Of a stretch of DNA of 64,000 bases, positions 1 through 14,032 are shown in pieces. Made by a program: the position numbers and the translations under genes. The stretch's first letter is position 1. The number at the start of each line of letters is the position of its first letter. The stretch is from NCBI GenBank assembly GCA_030549775.1, contig CM060177.1, positions 92,938,736 through 93,002,735 of the forward strand, written 5' to 3'. The stretch is from Tamarix chinensis. Its lineage: Eukaryota > Streptophyta > Magnoliopsida > Caryophyllales > Tamaricaceae. Under the pieces are notes generated by a model. That model saw nothing but the letters and a program-made list of their open reading frames with translations. It ran no database searches and was not told the DNA's origin.

Positions 1-1590
1 TATAGTATGGAATAACATATCGGCCGATAATGCAATATATATTGGCTTTTCTGCCCGCTGATATGCAAAATGTTTAATACGCGATGCCAAAATGAAATCA
101 CATGCGTATCGACTGATACAATACTTTCCAGCCAATATTTACCGATATCTATTGTGAAAAAGGGAAAAAACATATTGCAACAACTCGAATATATAATTTA
201 TCCTCCGTGACACTCCAATATTGCAGCAGAGGGTTAATCTATTTCACTTGGCTAGTCACTACTAGTTTTCTTTGGTGATTCAAGTCGTTTCAGGACAGGT
301 GGTGCTTTCTCCCTCCATACCTTAGCCTAGCTATGCATTTGTTAACCCATACGTACCCCTACACTGCATTGTATCATGTCCTATAATCACAATGAGTGCA
401 GAATTTAAGCTTCCATTCATAGGGGAAACTCTGCTAAATTTCTTATGCTTCAAGCAATAAGAACTCTATCTCCTCTATCAGCTCACATCTATCTCCTCTT
501 CCATTGCACAAACAAGCTTGCCCAACAAAATATGTATACGAGACCAACTATCATCTGATCATAGACACAACTGTAATCCCAATAAGGTCACCCAAACTCG
601 CATAATCCTTTAGTCGTTCTTGGACGTTGATACCTCAAGGGACCATCTCCTCAATAACATCGGTCAGACCCCAAAACTCCAGCAAGGTCTATTTAGGACT
701 AGATTAAAATTTATCATAATTTCAAATTTGAAGATGAAATAACCTTGGTCATGTGTATATACCAGAGGTGCCACAACAAGGATATTCTATTTCTCCTTCA
801 CAAATCGCCACCTCTACATATGGTTGGGTGCATATCCACCAACCAATCCATCCACATCTAGCTCATAGTGTTGCATCTTCTTTTTGACTTTACCTAAAAT
901 TGTGCTCTAGTACTTCCCTCAACAATTAGAGGTGAAACATACTTGAGATTTATCCCTGTTCAGATCTTTTGTTGCCTGCAAGTAAATCCAAACCAACTCC
1001 TACTATCTACACAATGCTCCTCCTTGAGAAGGGGGGTTTCACAAGTTAATGCCTCAAATCGATGTAGTTATTTTATTCGCATTCCCTTTCGCTCAAAGAA
1101 TAAAAAATCAGACCACTAACAGGATATCGGAAGGCCTGCTGGTACAATACTACCCGATTTTAAAATATGTATACCAACCAGGAAAAATCAGTTGAATTGG
1201 TTGAACCAAGCCAACCTAGCACAAATCAAAATGCAAGCACGGCTTCCTTCCCTGTTAATGTATTATTCCCGAGCACGAACCAGTATTACTAGGGTTATAC
1301 TAGGTTAATTATCATGTTACATCAATTTTTGATCCAATCATGGTTGGATCCGGTACTGATCACTGCATGGGGTCAATTCCTAGGAAGGTATTTAAAACAT
1401 TGCCTTTGTTATGACTTCCTTGCAATGCATTCTCAATTCGATCACCCAATTTATTCCTCTCATGATGCACTAGAATTACCACTTTGATTTGACTGTTCAT
1501 TCATCGGAGTTGAGGCAAGCACAATATTCCATTTAGTTAATTTCCTCCTCAACATTGTTGTTTTCAGTTGATAGGTTGTTAGGTTGCAAT
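1..1590. other. Intergenic, no gene recognised
   Basis: AT-rich DNA with stops in all frames. I see no domain, RNA gene or clear repeat boundary here. It is probably old transposon-derived sequence, because a LINE fragment begins directly downstream. Confidence 0.5.
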
Positions 1591-1593
1591 TTT

Positions 1594-1830
1594 CCGAAGG
1601 TGCATGCAGCGTATAGTATTTCTCTCTATGCCCTAACAACTTCATTACCAAATTTTCCCACTTATTTTGTTACTTTGGTGATGGAACGTGTGATGTCAAT
1701 GAGAATTCCACTCCAGATAAATGGAGATTCAACTAAATCTTTCCCTAGTACAAGGACATTAAGGCCAGGTGGCCCATTGTCATGTTACTTAATTGTAACA
1801 GGAATGGAATACATTCATAAAAGTAATATG
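1594..1830 (+). pseudogene. LINE reverse-transcriptase fragment (5' piece)
   Basis: The plus-strand reading contains the order typical of plant L1-like reverse transcriptases: a short strand (LPNFPTYFVTLVMERVM), then an ING motif, then LRPGGPLSCYL in place of the usual LRQGDPLSPYL, then a GMEY motif. This is the stretch just before the catalytic ADD box, which is absent because the fragment stops at about 1,830 where another element begins. The LINE resumes near 4.03 kb. No endonuclease or ORF1 is visible upstream. It is a decayed remnant and not a gene. Confidence 0.6.
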
Positions 1831-3900
1831 GACCTCAATGGAGGATCTAGCCATAGCAGGTTTGGTTCTTGTATTTTGACAAGTATTGGATCTCTTAGAT
1901 TTCTTATGGCTCTTTTGTTATTTTTTAACTAGAATCCCATTATTAATAATCCCTAGCCAAGCTGAATTGATGAATTAGAAGACTAAAAAGGAGAATTATA
2001 GATACTAATGCTGGAGCATCTACCGCAAGTGATCATAATTTGGACAACAAAAACCTTCTTATTTGGCCAAAATTCATGAATTAAATCAGGCCATGAAAGC
2101 CATATTAAAGTCTCCACCTTTTCCAACTTGTATAAGCCTAAAATGTGGCTCAAAAGTAGCTCCAGACATGCCATGAAGTGCATGGATTTCATCAGCTCTC
2201 AACATCTCATTTTCAGCATTTTTATGTCAAGTTTGTTCAACAAATCAAGGCACAACAATCAGCAAAGGAGGGGGGCTGATTGGGGCATCTTTCGGGCATT
2301 TTTATTTCAAAAATAAGGCAAACAAACAAAAGAAGACAGCTGCCATTTTGGGGGCAGATCATGTGTAAATCAATAGGAGGAGCTGCCAATCCTGTGACAG
2401 CAAATAAGTCCAACCACATCCAGGCGTGCGGTCGATATATTAGCACCATCAATATTGATCGAGACCCATCACAAATGCCTAAAGAGTATTGCGAGATGCC
2501 ACTATCGACGTAAATGCTCAAGCATCAGCTTGGAGTGACCAAGAAGCGGAAAGCCTAGAATTGTTGTAACTCAAGGGTCTAATAGCCTTGACTTGGATTG
2601 GTATGACCCGACTCATAATAGTGGCTGGTACTAAAATGATAAAGGCGCGATCTAGCAAATGACATGATGTAAGAGAGGGAATAGAGGTGTAAATGAGCCG
2701 AGTTGAGCCAAACACCCTTGGGCTCGGGCTCAACTCGTTTAACTAAACGAACGAGCCAAGCAGAACTTTTAACAAGCAAAGCTAACAAGACAAAGCCAAA
2801 ACATGAACCGAGCCTCACTTTTTTGAACTCGGTCTAATAAACAAGCCCAAAAGTGAGGCTCGAGCTCAACTCATTTAACTAAACGAACGAGCCGAATACC
2901 GAACTAACTCAACTCATTTACAACCCTAAAAGGGAATGACCTCCATATCCATTGATGCAGCCAAATTCTCTGCAATATCACTCTAGGCCTAATCATACTC
3001 TGAAGGCTCTAGTGAAGCGAAGTTGAGAGTAACGGTGGTGGTTGTAAGCTCTCTATCATGAAGGAAGAGTCAAGGGAGACCCTCTTCATAAAACTGGGCC
3101 AGTTACGATAGAAGCTCAACCAATCAAGTATCATCCTCAAAGGCAGCATGAAGACCAAAAGAGTAAGCATAACTTCTTCTAGAGAGAATCCACCTACAAG
3201 CAACACTCATATTAGTTTTTGATGTTTTTAAGATCTATGCGACATTTCTACTGTGGTTTGAAGAATCAAACATCCCCCTCCATCAACCCGCTAGCAATGA
3301 GAGAGTTTAACACATTATACACTCAATCTTAGCAATAAGTTGAGCCCACACAAAACTGGTTGAAAATACCACAACAACAAAATAATGCAAAAGCAAGTCA
3401 AGGCCTTATTAACGGTGTGTCATCCTACTATGATACCAATTAGCTACAATCCTAAGTAGCGGATCTAGCCACAGCAGGTCCTATGCTCCGGCCCTTCTAA
3501 TTATCTATATGCTTGAATCCCATTGTTAGTAGTTTTTGACTAAGCTGAATTATTGAATGAGGCGATTAGAGAAGAGAATTACGGGTGTGTATGATTGTAT
3601 ATGGGATGACATAGAGGGGAGCAAGAGAGGGAACAACTAAGGGGAGGCGAGGAGTAAGGGAAGTAGCAATTCACTAATTCTCCAACGTGTCTATTGATTG
3701 AAGGTAGAAGCCTTATTTATATCTTACAAGGTGGTGGGCTAAGGCCCTTACAATGGTAAATATTCCCACATGCGCAACAAGAATATTAACAAACTATATC
3801 TCCACTTAAATAACTAATTATAAGATCTAATAAACATATCTCTAATGTTAACTTAATAGTATCGTCCTAATATTTAATAATATTGCAATAGATTTAGTTC
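1831..3900 (-). mobile_element. Degenerate minus-strand LTR element inside a LINE
   Basis: Two diverged direct repeats, about 1,831-2,000 and about 3,455-3,590, share the order GGATCTAGCC, AATCCCATT, AAGCTGAATT. On the minus strand the upstream copy carries a TATA box (TATAAATAAG, near 3,705-3,722). It is followed at about 3,430-3,440 by TTGGTATCAT, resembling the tRNA-Met primer-binding site TGGTATCA. That order (TATA, repeat end, PBS) fits a 5' LTR read leftward. The interior has no intact gag or pol frame that I recognise. The outer edge near 3,900 is approximate and the left LTR looks truncated. Confidence 0.4.
2682..2928. mobile_element. hAT-type MITE with 8-bp target duplication
   Basis: The element is 247 bp long and non-coding. 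Its ends are inverted repeats: the left starts TAGAGGTGTAAATGAG and the right end, reverse-complemented, reads TAGGGTTGTAAATGAG. It is flanked by AGAGGGAA on the left and AAAGGGAA on the right, an 8-bp target duplication with one mismatch, which is the hAT signature. The interior is rich in GAGCC/GGCTC motifs repeated in both orientations. It sits within the minus-strand LTR element. Confidence 0.65.
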
Positions 3901-4029
3901 ATTCTTCGGGGTATTTTTATGGTTTTTGGTAACAATTTTTCTTGCTACCTATAACAATGATGAAATACGATGAAGCAATTTATAGGGCTTTCTTTTTTGA
4001 CAAGTTTGGGTAATAAGAGCAATACAGTT

Positions 4030-4400
4030 TCGATTTCTTGAAGGAAATGTCATCTTCCTAAGAAGGACAGTGGATTAGGGATATTCATAGCTGGAGTAAG
4101 GCACCCATAGTGAGGTATTTGTGACAGCATGGCACCTATGGTATCTAGGCAGTTTATGAACTTCTTAAGCCACAGTTGAAGCCATGCATAACTACTAAGA
4201 CACATGCTTGTTATGGTTATTCTGGCCATTATGACCAAAGAGAAGCTTTTCAACTGGAGGATTGTTGAACAAAATGGCTGCAATATTTGTGCTGCCGCAG
4301 CAGAGTACCAATATCATATCCTTGCAGGATTTTCAATGACTCAAATGTGCTGGTGGAAAATATTTAATTCTGCACTGGCAGCACCTGCCACATTTTGATT
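4030..4400 (+). pseudogene. LINE fragment, 3' piece with zf-RVT-like region
   Basis: The plus strand shows a piece resembling the LINE thumb motif (LPKKDSGLGI, near 4,050). After frame shifts comes a segment from about 4,216 that matches the zf-RVT pattern: TKEKLFNWRIV, then CNIC, then a histidine and a W-W-KIF ending. This is the C-terminal zinc-binding region of plant L1-like LINEs. It is probably the continuation of the fragment at 1,594-1,830, separated by the inserted LTR element. No intact ORF remains. Confidence 0.5.
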
Positions 4401-6225
4401 AGGGAGCTCAGAGACAAAGAGGACAAAATGGCTTATTGAGAATGGAAGCAGCTGGAGTGATTTTTAGATTATGGATCAAAGAAATTCAGCTGTTTTTCAG
4501 CATAAGACATCCGTACGTACGGTTATGATACAGAAACTTGTAAAGGAGATTTATATTTGCTTACAAAACAATGTTTATAATAGGAGACATAAGGGATACT
4601 CAGCTAGCTTGGATATGCCATCATAGTATAGTAGCAGTTATGATGTAAAAGCAAATTTGATGTACACGCACTCTGCATTTGGCATTAAGAAAAACAATCT
4701 TAATTACCAAAAAAAATAAATAGTGCCACATTCCAGCTGTCTCAGTTGTCATGCTACCAACTACAAAAGCCTACCATGGCAGCAAATTCCACCTATGCAG
4801 AGCACTTTATGCTCAATGCTCAACCATATATCCTCATCTCAGAAACAATCGTCACTTCAAATCTCCTCAATATATGCTCCAGGCTAAATCATGCTTCACA
4901 GATTCAATCATGATATGCATATATTCTTCCATGATACAAAGGAGCAACCCCAATTGCAACAATATATACTATAGCACTGTTACCAGCCCATACATATTCA
5001 AGATAACCAGATTTTTCATAATTCCAACAATAAACCCTTAACCAACCCCTACACATACAACAAAATATCACAAAGTATCTAACAAATACTATTATACTGG
5101 ACTGACCTTTTATATTTTGAGAACTTCATAATGGGACCTTCATAAAAAACCTCTACTGATGTCATTACAAAGATTTGAAATCTGATAAAATACAAAGTAG
5201 ATAGATGCCTTAAGCACTTAACCAAAATTATTTAGTTTTTTAGCATCCTGCATTGAAAGGCCAAAAAACATGGGAATGCCGCTATAGTTCAATCACACTC
5301 ACGACTGGATGCAAACACACATCCTCACTAGCAGACAAAAGAAATGGATTGCTACAATGTCATTAATGACTAGATATATAATATAAAAATATTGATGTAG
5401 GGGCTCTAAATTTTTTTTTGGGGGGGGGGGCTAGCCCTGTCTACTGTCAAAAGTCAACCAATGATCAGAAAAAGAGCAGCATCGCATCTCATGGCCTGAC
5501 AGTGACATTTTTCAAACTTTGGCTATAGAAAAGCTCTAGTCAGAAGTAGTTAGGAAAAGAAAGAGAGTACAGCCTCAGTTGTTATTAGCTCAACTTAACC
5601 GATTACATGTGTGCATCTTGATAGATATAGACTTAGCTTGGTACAGAAACTTGGCTATTACAACTAGAACAGTAACAGAAAGGCAGTAGTTGAGCTGGAG
5701 GTCCTGTGAGCTGAGCTAAAGTTAACTGCTGTCACTTGAGATGAACACATGCCCTACATATATAGGATATAAAGGCACTAAGATTGAGTTCAATGATTTC
5801 AAGAAAAGAAGCAATAATACCAAATCAAAACCCCGAAAATGAAATAAGCATAAAGCATCTATGCCACTAAATCTGCTGCTGAAAAATACACCTACATAGC
5901 CCAAATCACCATGGTAACTATTTATTAATACAATCCAGAAGCTATCTTCCAACCATTTCCTACTTAGATCCTTCTCATCTGTAATGTAACAAGAATGTCA
6001 AACATCAACTTCAACCAAATGCCTTTCTTTCCCTTCAAGCTAGGTAACAATTGGGTGTGCAAAATTATATATCATATACAATCAAATATATTTGTATCCA
6101 TTCTATGCCAACAGATATCCAAGAATTTTAGATATCTTGGACATCCGAAAAAGACAGTTCAGACATTGCGTATATCCAAAAATAATGGTTTTGATATTAT
6201 TTAAAATAAGAACCACAAAATTGAG
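4401..6225. other. Intergenic, nothing recognised
   Basis: Stops are frequent in all frames and no protein domain is visible. There is a short T-run followed by a G-run near 5,410-5,430. The only sizeable reading frames are short and without family resemblance. Confidence 0.5.
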
Positions 6226-6227
6226 GA

Positions 6228-6277
<50 letters not shown>
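6226..6277. repeat. Compound microsatellite (TA)n(GA)n
   Basis: A run of TA dinucleotides passes directly into a run of GA dinucleotides. Short arginine/glutamate and isoleucine/tyrosine ORFs across it are artefacts of the repeat. Confidence 0.95.
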
Positions 6278-9200
6278 GACTTGCTATAATACACAGAATA
6301 TGCTCTAAACACAGTACATTAGCTCAATACCCACAAATACGGTATAGTCAACAACCATATATCAAATACAAAGTGCATTACACTTCAAATATAGTATAAT
6401 ATGATTCATATATAGTATAATAGACTCAACTACAACAATTATTTCAAGCTCCCTCTTTACTTGTAAAATACTACACCAATCGAATAATTTGATCAAAAAA
6501 TCAGACCAAATATATCTCTCCTATCAGAACATCCTGATTCCTGATTCCGATTTTTTAATATCGGACTGCTTCTCGGGATTTTCAAATGTTGATTTTTTGC
6601 ACAGCATGATGTAACAAAATGTTAAGCGGCAAATAATATTATTTCCACCGTCCCATATTTTTTCCATGTGTTTGACTTACATGGTCAAAGTTAACAAGTT
6701 TTGGCTGTTAATTTCTCAATAAATATACTGATTTTGTAATACAAAAATAAGTTTGTTAGTTTTTCCTTACGGAAATATTTTCATAATCAATAAGGTCTTC
6801 GTCCAGTGATCAAAGACTAGAGCTTGAAAAGTTGAGTCTCAGGTTTGAATACCCCTCATCATGCACTATGAGTATTGGGTCATATCAACTTCTGGACATA
6901 TGTATGTATTGTCATCACCTTAAAAAGCTCTCTATAAAACCAAAAGATTATATACACTAATATGTAGCAGTTAAAAAATAATGGTTAAAAGTATAGCTAA
7001 CATGTCAAAATGTTAAAAAAGAGGGATGGAATTAATACTAAAAATGGACCCAAATCTTTTTTTTTTTCATTTACGTTCCTGCCATTCTGTCCAGTACTCC
7101 GAGTCTCCAAAACGAGGCATAACTGATAAGCCTGAATAACGCAAGCACAAAAATGACAACACCAACTCACCGAAAGTGAGTGCAGATAATTTAGCAGGGC
7201 GAGTATTAACTCATGGGGTTTGACACATGGGCACAATACACTTTCCATCGATAATAACGTCATTAAAAACCACAAACTGCATACATTTTTGCCTTTAAAT
7301 CACCCAGAACAGCTCTATCACGGTCACAAATCTCAACGACGGTATTTCTTTATTGACGCCTCTAATTTCTTGATCACCTAATTCATCATATAATTTCAAT
7401 CAAGATGCAAACAAACTAAAAACATTGAATCAAAGAAGCACATGGAACCCAAGTATAAGCACCCCGGGTCCTCCTTCGCCTCACCCCCACAACAATCACG
7501 TTTGAGAATCGAGAAGTTAAATTTGTAAGCTAAAGAGGAAATACGAGCGCAGGGATACGTACATATGCTGTTAAAGATACGTCTAACTGAACGGTTGATC
7601 ATTGCTGCAAGATAAAGAACGAGAGCAAATTAGCAATCAAGCGAAAGGGCGAGGTACGCAGTGCTTCACAGATTGAAGGTCGATGAATAACGACGGACGG
7701 TGTATGAGTCGCTGTGTTCGAGGGGGTGAGCGAGTAGTGTTATATGTTTCTGGGTAAATAAACCGAACAAAATAGACACAAGTCGGATGGGAATAGGTTG
7801 GCCGGACCGGTTTATATATTATATTATATAAATTTAGATCTGATTTAAATTTATTAAATTTATTTAAAATAGATCTGATTATTTTTAAAATAGATCAGAT
7901 TTAATAGATAAATGAATTTTAAATAAATTTTAATTAGATCTGATTATTTTTTTTAAAAGTAATATGCTATGTATGTATGTATGTATATAGTTTAATATGT
8001 ATTTTTTCTTATCTCTGAGTTAAAAGATATACATTTAAAATTAATTACTTTAACTTTTAAAATTGTAATGTAATATTTTTGAAATAAAATATTATATATA
8101 TTATTTATAAAGTAAACATACAAAAATAAAATTAAAAAAATGAATAACTATTTCCAATAAGATTATAATAAACAAGATAAATATAATATTGGTATGTATT
8201 TATATGTATGTATATATACACACATATATATATATTAAACGGATCTGATATATTGGATCTAGATTATGTCTGTAAACTACTAAATATAAATCCAACTCAA
8301 ATCTGTTAAGTTCAAAAAATTATAAATCCAAAACTACTAAAAATAAGATGGATTTAATAAGTTCGAATCGAATCTACAACTCATTATCATTCCTATACAT
8401 AAAAAAAATTGTCCAAGGCTATCGAACAATCCTTCTATGGGGCAATTTAGCCCAAGTTTGCTTGGATCATTGCTAAATTAATTAAGTTATGTTTGGGTAG
8501 GCTATTCCGAATAAAACTAGGATCTTTTTTGGTAAAAAAAAAAACTGTTTAAATAATATCTAAAGTGTGGGAGATAAGTTAAATATTTGACTATATTGAA
8601 AGGAGTTTTTTAAAAATTTTAAAATAGAAAATTTTTTGGTTAATTTATTTAGAACTAATTTTGATTATTTATGTATTTTTCAATGTGATAATAACTATCA
8701 CTATAAGCAATTATTATCAAATATTTTTATATAAACAATTAACATTATATGTTGTTCATATTAGCTAATGCAATTCAGTAATATAATCCGATAACGCTAT
8801 AGTTATCTGCTAATTGTAAAAATAAGATATGGAGCTTACATTAATGTTTTATGTTCCATTTAAATTGAAATAAATTTAGCCTTTGTTTGAATTGCTTTTA
8901 ATAAGTAAATATACAAAATACTTACTTTTTCCAAAACTTCCAAAAAGTATAAACAATTAATTATTATAGAAAATTATTTTTCAAGTAATACAAGACAAAT
9001 AATTTATTTAAAGTAATAAAAATGGAATGAACGAAGGTAAAAAAAAAATTAAGCTTATAAATACATGCCTGTTATTTTAAACTTGTATTTTGATATATAG
9101 AATAAAAGTACCCCCTCCCCATTTTACCCCTCTACTGCGTTCTCTTTACCATCAGAACTCACTCTCAGGGATATGTTTGTACCATCCCAGTTCTAATTTG

Positions 9201-10450
9201 TACACGGTGTACTTGTCGATGTGCATCAATGATATTTCAGAATTTACTAAAAACAACCGACAATATCTATTCAATATAGAACACGTCAATATCACATGTG
9301 CTCCTAAAATATAGAATCTGGCTAACTAGTACGATGGTTTATAAACCCATAATCCTTCATCCAATCACACGATAGTTTTTTTAGATTAGTATAAATTAGG
9401 GTGAAATTAAATATTAAAAATTAATTAAGGTAAATTAAGATGAATGATTTTAAAAAATATTAGAATAATATTAATATAACTTAGATGAATTGGACTAAAT
9501 ATTTTTTCAATTTATATTTGAATTGAAGTAAATAAAAGTTAAAAATAATAATAATACTAATAATACATATATCGAGATTTCTTCTATAGTACATACTAGG
9601 GTGAGGATATTTTTATCTAATAGGTAAAACTTTTTTTGATATGTTATCTTCTATTAAAAACTATTTTTCTATTTCCATGTTCTTATTTCTTTAAAATATG
9701 GATAAATACATTTTATAATTTAAAAAATTATAATCTTTTTATTTTTGTACCTGATTGAGAGTGATAAAAGAGGTGTATTATGACAAGTATTTTGGAAACA
9801 TTTTAATAATTTAGTATAATATGTTTTATATATCAATTTTTATGTTTCACCAATAAATATCCTATTTCTTTAATAAATGAAAACATTATTTAACCCGATA
9901 TGATTAGACCTAGATTTTAATAGACCAAAACCTATTTTCCATCATTTTTTATGTGGGATGATAGCTTTCTATCATTTATAGCCTTGTAATACATGTAGAA
10001 AATTTGAACTAGGATTTCGTTTAGAAATAATATACGTATTTTATTTTATATTTGATAACTAAGAAGGTTTACCAAGAATATAAAAGAATTTTCCTCCTAG
10101 TATCACCATCTTTTATAAAAGGTTTAGAAGTGATCATTAATCTTTTGCTAAGGCAAATTAATCAATGAAACAATCATAACTTAGAGGGACACTTCAGCGA
10201 ATAATAGGCCAAACTTAACCCCATAGTGCTACATAGAAAAGTTTAATGTACTCAAATCAAACAAACAATCTAATCAATATGATCTTCCATGATCAAAAGT
10301 TACAAGATCCACAATTGACGTAAACAAATAGAAATACACCTAAATATAACAATAGTGGATCTTAGATTAGATATACACAAAAGGTAGTAGTAGCCTTGAG
10401 ATATGTGGTTTCGTTGTAGCCTTGAGATATGTGGTTGTTGTTATTGTTAT
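6278..10450. other. AT-rich intergenic DNA
   Basis: No coding region is supported. From about 7,800 to 8,400 the words AGATCTGATT and GGATCTGATAT recur, suggesting an old, decayed repeat. A less AT-rich patch at about 7,300-7,760 resembles a minus-strand promoter and first exon but does not yield an open protein (see the rejected list). From 8.4 to 10.4 kb the sequence is very AT-rich with no structure I could define. Confidence 0.5.
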
Positions 10451-13400
10451 TGTAATACCCTAAAATTTTAAAATTCTAAATTTAATTAACAAAATTTTAA
10501 TTTAACCTAATTTATAATTTTTTTATTTGACTATCTTAAATTAATTATAGGCAATAATTTTATTATTACAAATAAAAAAAATCAACTCTATAAATAATTT
10601 ACCTTAAATTCTACACCTAAAATTTTCTTTTCTCCTTTTTCTTTTCTTTTCTTCCTTTCTTTTCTTTCCTTTTTTTTCTTTCCTTTTTCTCTTCCTTCTT
10701 CTTCTCTTTTCTTCTAGGTTGCATTGTCCTGGCCCAATTCTCTCCCTCTTTTTTTCTCTTTCTTCCCCCCGTGAGCCCAGGTCCATCTCTCTCTCACTTT
10801 TCTTTTTTATTTTCCCTTTTCTTTTCCTTTTTTCTTCTTTCCCTGCCTGTCTACTTCATCGCGTCGCCCTCCCTTTCCATTTCTACACCAAACCAGCTCT
10901 CCCTTGCACACTACCCGCCTCCCTCACCTTTTCCCTCTCGGCCATGCAGCGCCATACACACTGGTCATACCCCTTCTCCCTATCTCTACACCCCGCATTG
11001 CTCCTTATATCCCCTACAACCATGCACACCGAGCTACCAACCCCCTCCCTTGTAGTCTTCCCCTCTCCCTACCTCTCCCTTACCTATATATACCTCCCCT
11101 CGAACCTCTCCTTTCTCTTCTCTTCCACCTACAAGCCCACACATAGAGCCCCTCTTTTCCTCCCTCATTTGTCCTTGCCAGCTCTCCAATGTTGTTGACG
11201 CCTGTCATCGCTCGACCAACTATTTTACCACCTCCCCTCTCTACCTACACCCCGCCCACGCCTGTCGTGCCACTAGTTTTTCCCTTCCCTTCTTCTACGC
11301 CTACAACAGTAGTTGGTTACACTGTCACTACCACCATCGCCAGCCCTTTGTTCTCCCTAATTGCTACCACCACACTAGAGCCGCCACACGTAGTCACCTC
11401 AACCAGCATAACCACCACAACAAGCCCCTATTTTCTCCCCTTCTTCTTTCTCCCTCTCGTCTAATTCTCTCCTACACCATCGCTGCTCACTATCTCCACC
11501 ACCACTAAATGCCACCAACTCCAGTCAACTCCAGTCAACCCCAATACCACCATCACCTCAACCCTAAACTGCCAACCCTCACCTATTCCTCCAAAAGAGC
11601 TATTATCACCGCCCCACCCTATATAATTTTCTTCCCACTTTGATTACCTCCATTTCCTTTCTCTTCTTTTAGCTTTATTTTAGGCTAAAGCCTTTCTCTT
11701 TTTTAAAAAAAAAAAAATAAGAATAAGGGGGAAGGAAGGCCTAAACTGTGTATATCCTTTTTATAGGCAATATTTCGATGATAGTGGAAAAGGAGGTGTA
11801 GGTCATGCATACTTAAATACAGAAGCCACTTTGGTAAGGATATAGTCATAGTCATAGATAGAGTTTTACTGTATTAGTATTGATGCGTTATGGCATGTAT
11901 GAAGCATTAAATGACTTTAGTATTGTATATGCAGTTTTGGGTTGATGATAGTAGAAGGTAAGAAAGTTGTGTAGTCATAACTATGCTGATTTTAAGTATT
12001 TATGTATAATCATGTCTTTGCCTTTTATGATATTGCATGTATGGAAAGTCGAAGAGTCTTTCGTGTTAGATGTCTTGTGACTTGGTGATGGTAGAAATAG
12101 GTTTTTGAGTGACCTAGAGGTATTTTGGTTAATATTATGAAAATTGGCATGTTAGGTACTTTAGGGTGTTAATTGGCACAAAATAGGTTGGGGATACTAC
12201 TTGAGATAATTGGGGGAAATAAAGGGTTTATGGTAAATACAAGTTGAGGGAGGAAGACAATAAAGGCGATTAGTAAAAGGTAAGGGGATGTTATGATTAT
12301 ATGTGAGTAAAGTGGGAGATTGATACTAGGGAGTGGATACAAGGTTAATAATGGCATATGGGGTAGTCATACAAATTTGGGAAGTCATTTGAGCACTAGG
12401 GAAGGAGTTATGACTATTATTGCATGTACAAGAGGGGGGATTTGGACTGTAACCTTAGGACATGATGTTAACCATAACATTTTGAGAATGTACACCAAAA
12501 TTGGTAGCCATGCAGGGTCAAAGGAAGTAGTTATGACCAAAATGAGAAAGTAGGGTTTTGGAGGGGGGTCGAATAGGTAGGTTATTATCACATGTGTAAA
12601 ATATGAAAGTTAGGCAACATTGTTTGATTTAATGGTTAATAATAATGTTCTATTCATGGGTATGGAATTTGTGGAATAGACAAGCACTAGAGAAGGGAAT
12701 ATACTAAGTAAGAGAAATTAGGATTTTAGAAGAGGCCTGAATAGTAACCTAGAGGCTAGTTATTATCGCATGTGTAAAATGAGGGTAGTAGGCCATGACT
12801 CTTGAATATGTGGTTCCTAATAACATGTTGAGTTTTGTAGGGTAAATTGGGAACTAAAGGGATATGGAGGAGAGGATATGCTAGGGTTGTGAGATTAGGG
12901 TTCCTAAGGGGAAACAAGGTTATTTCAGGGTAGGAGTTAGGATACTGCCTTGCATGAGTAGCTGTACATGACTCTGTGATGACCTTTAAATGAATAAAGC
13001 ATGAATAATAAAATAATCATTTAAAGTGTAAGATCTCTTGAGTCAGGGCTAGTTGTACATGCCAATCCACCGACCAGAATAGTGGCCAGGAGCGTCTTAC
13101 CCTAGAGTTATACCCTATTACCGTTCCACCAGTTAAGAATAGTGGGGTCCCAAACTTAAATAAATTAAACCCTTGGATGATAATAATTATTATTATGACA
13201 CTTATTACTTACAATGGAACACCACGTGGGTCTAGACCGGTTTTACCTTGATTATCGATCCACCGGTGATAATAGTAGCTAGGACCATTATGTCCTAGGA
13301 TTGTACTCTAACTATTGATTCACCGGTGATAATAGTGGCTAGTAGTGTCATGCCCTAGAGTTGTACTTGATTATTTTTCCACAAGTTGAGAATATTGGGG

Positions 13401-14029
13401 TCCATGAATCTAACGTGAATAAAATCATAAATAGTTATCATTACGCTATTACTGTATCTTTAGAGAATATTAAATAAGTCAACAAGATTAACTTATGTGC
13501 CTGTCATCTCTTATTGTACTGTTATAAATTTATATACCTTTCTTGACTATATTATTACCTTACTCAGTACATAGTGTATTGATCACCCTTATTATGAGTG
13601 TTGCTCATTCTCATAAGTAAAGATCCCTTCTGAGTCCATGCAGATAAATGAGAACTCACTAGATGACTTCACTGCTTACGATACTCTAATTGGGGTGGAG
13701 TGATATCGTTCTGTGACCAGGGATGGGGATTGAAGAGTGGTTTTATCCGGTTGTCATTTTAAACTAGTTTTCCTCTTTGTTATTTTCATCTAAACACTTA
13801 TTTATGTATTTCAGTTCTACTTTTGAAATGAACATCTAACTCTTATTTGCTATGGAATATCCTTGTTCAATATTTATCATGGGTTTTATTTTAACTTTGC
13901 CTTATAATTAGTATGAGGATGGTTTGTGACCAGACTTATATCAATTATGATGATAACACCCCTCCTATGTTTAAATAGTTTTTTTTTGCTTATACAAAAT
14001 TTTCAATTATAAATTTTTGGGGTGTTATA
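10451..14029 (+). repeat. 5' LTR of long Ty3/gypsy element
   Basis: Begins TGTAATACCCTAAAATTTTA and ends GGTGTTATA just before the primer-binding site. It is about 3.58 kb, very long for an LTR. It matches the 3' LTR at 18,846-22,454 along its whole length: the same start, the same pyrimidine-rich tract (10,620-10,860), the same C-rich ACC/CCT stretch (to about 11,600), and the same closing words. The two copies differ at many sites, so the insertion is old. ORFs inside the C-rich part recur in both LTRs and are not genes. The left flank GTTAT pairs with ATTAT after the 3' LTR (4 of 5 bp). Confidence 0.9.
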
Positions 14030-14032
14030 AGT

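Noticed and set aside
6640..6740. Stowaway-like end word (CCACCGTCCCATATTTTTTCC)
   Set aside because: Resembles the CTCCGTCCCA end of Stowaway MITEs, but I found no matching opposite end or TA duplication.
7396..7760. Possible minus-strand promoter and first coding exon (acceptor-like TTGCAG then ATG near 7,600, MINRSVRRIFNS, donor-like GTACGT)
   Set aside because: The signals are tempting and the patch is less AT-rich, but no following exon in a compatible frame is open and I recognise no family. Transcript data would be needed; without it I do not call a gene.
10719..11464. Overlapping Pro/Ser/Thr-rich ORFs up to 159 aa
   Set aside because: They lie in the C-rich part of the 5' LTR and recur, with different frames and lengths, in the 3' LTR (19,203-19,844). 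They reflect composition and not a gene.
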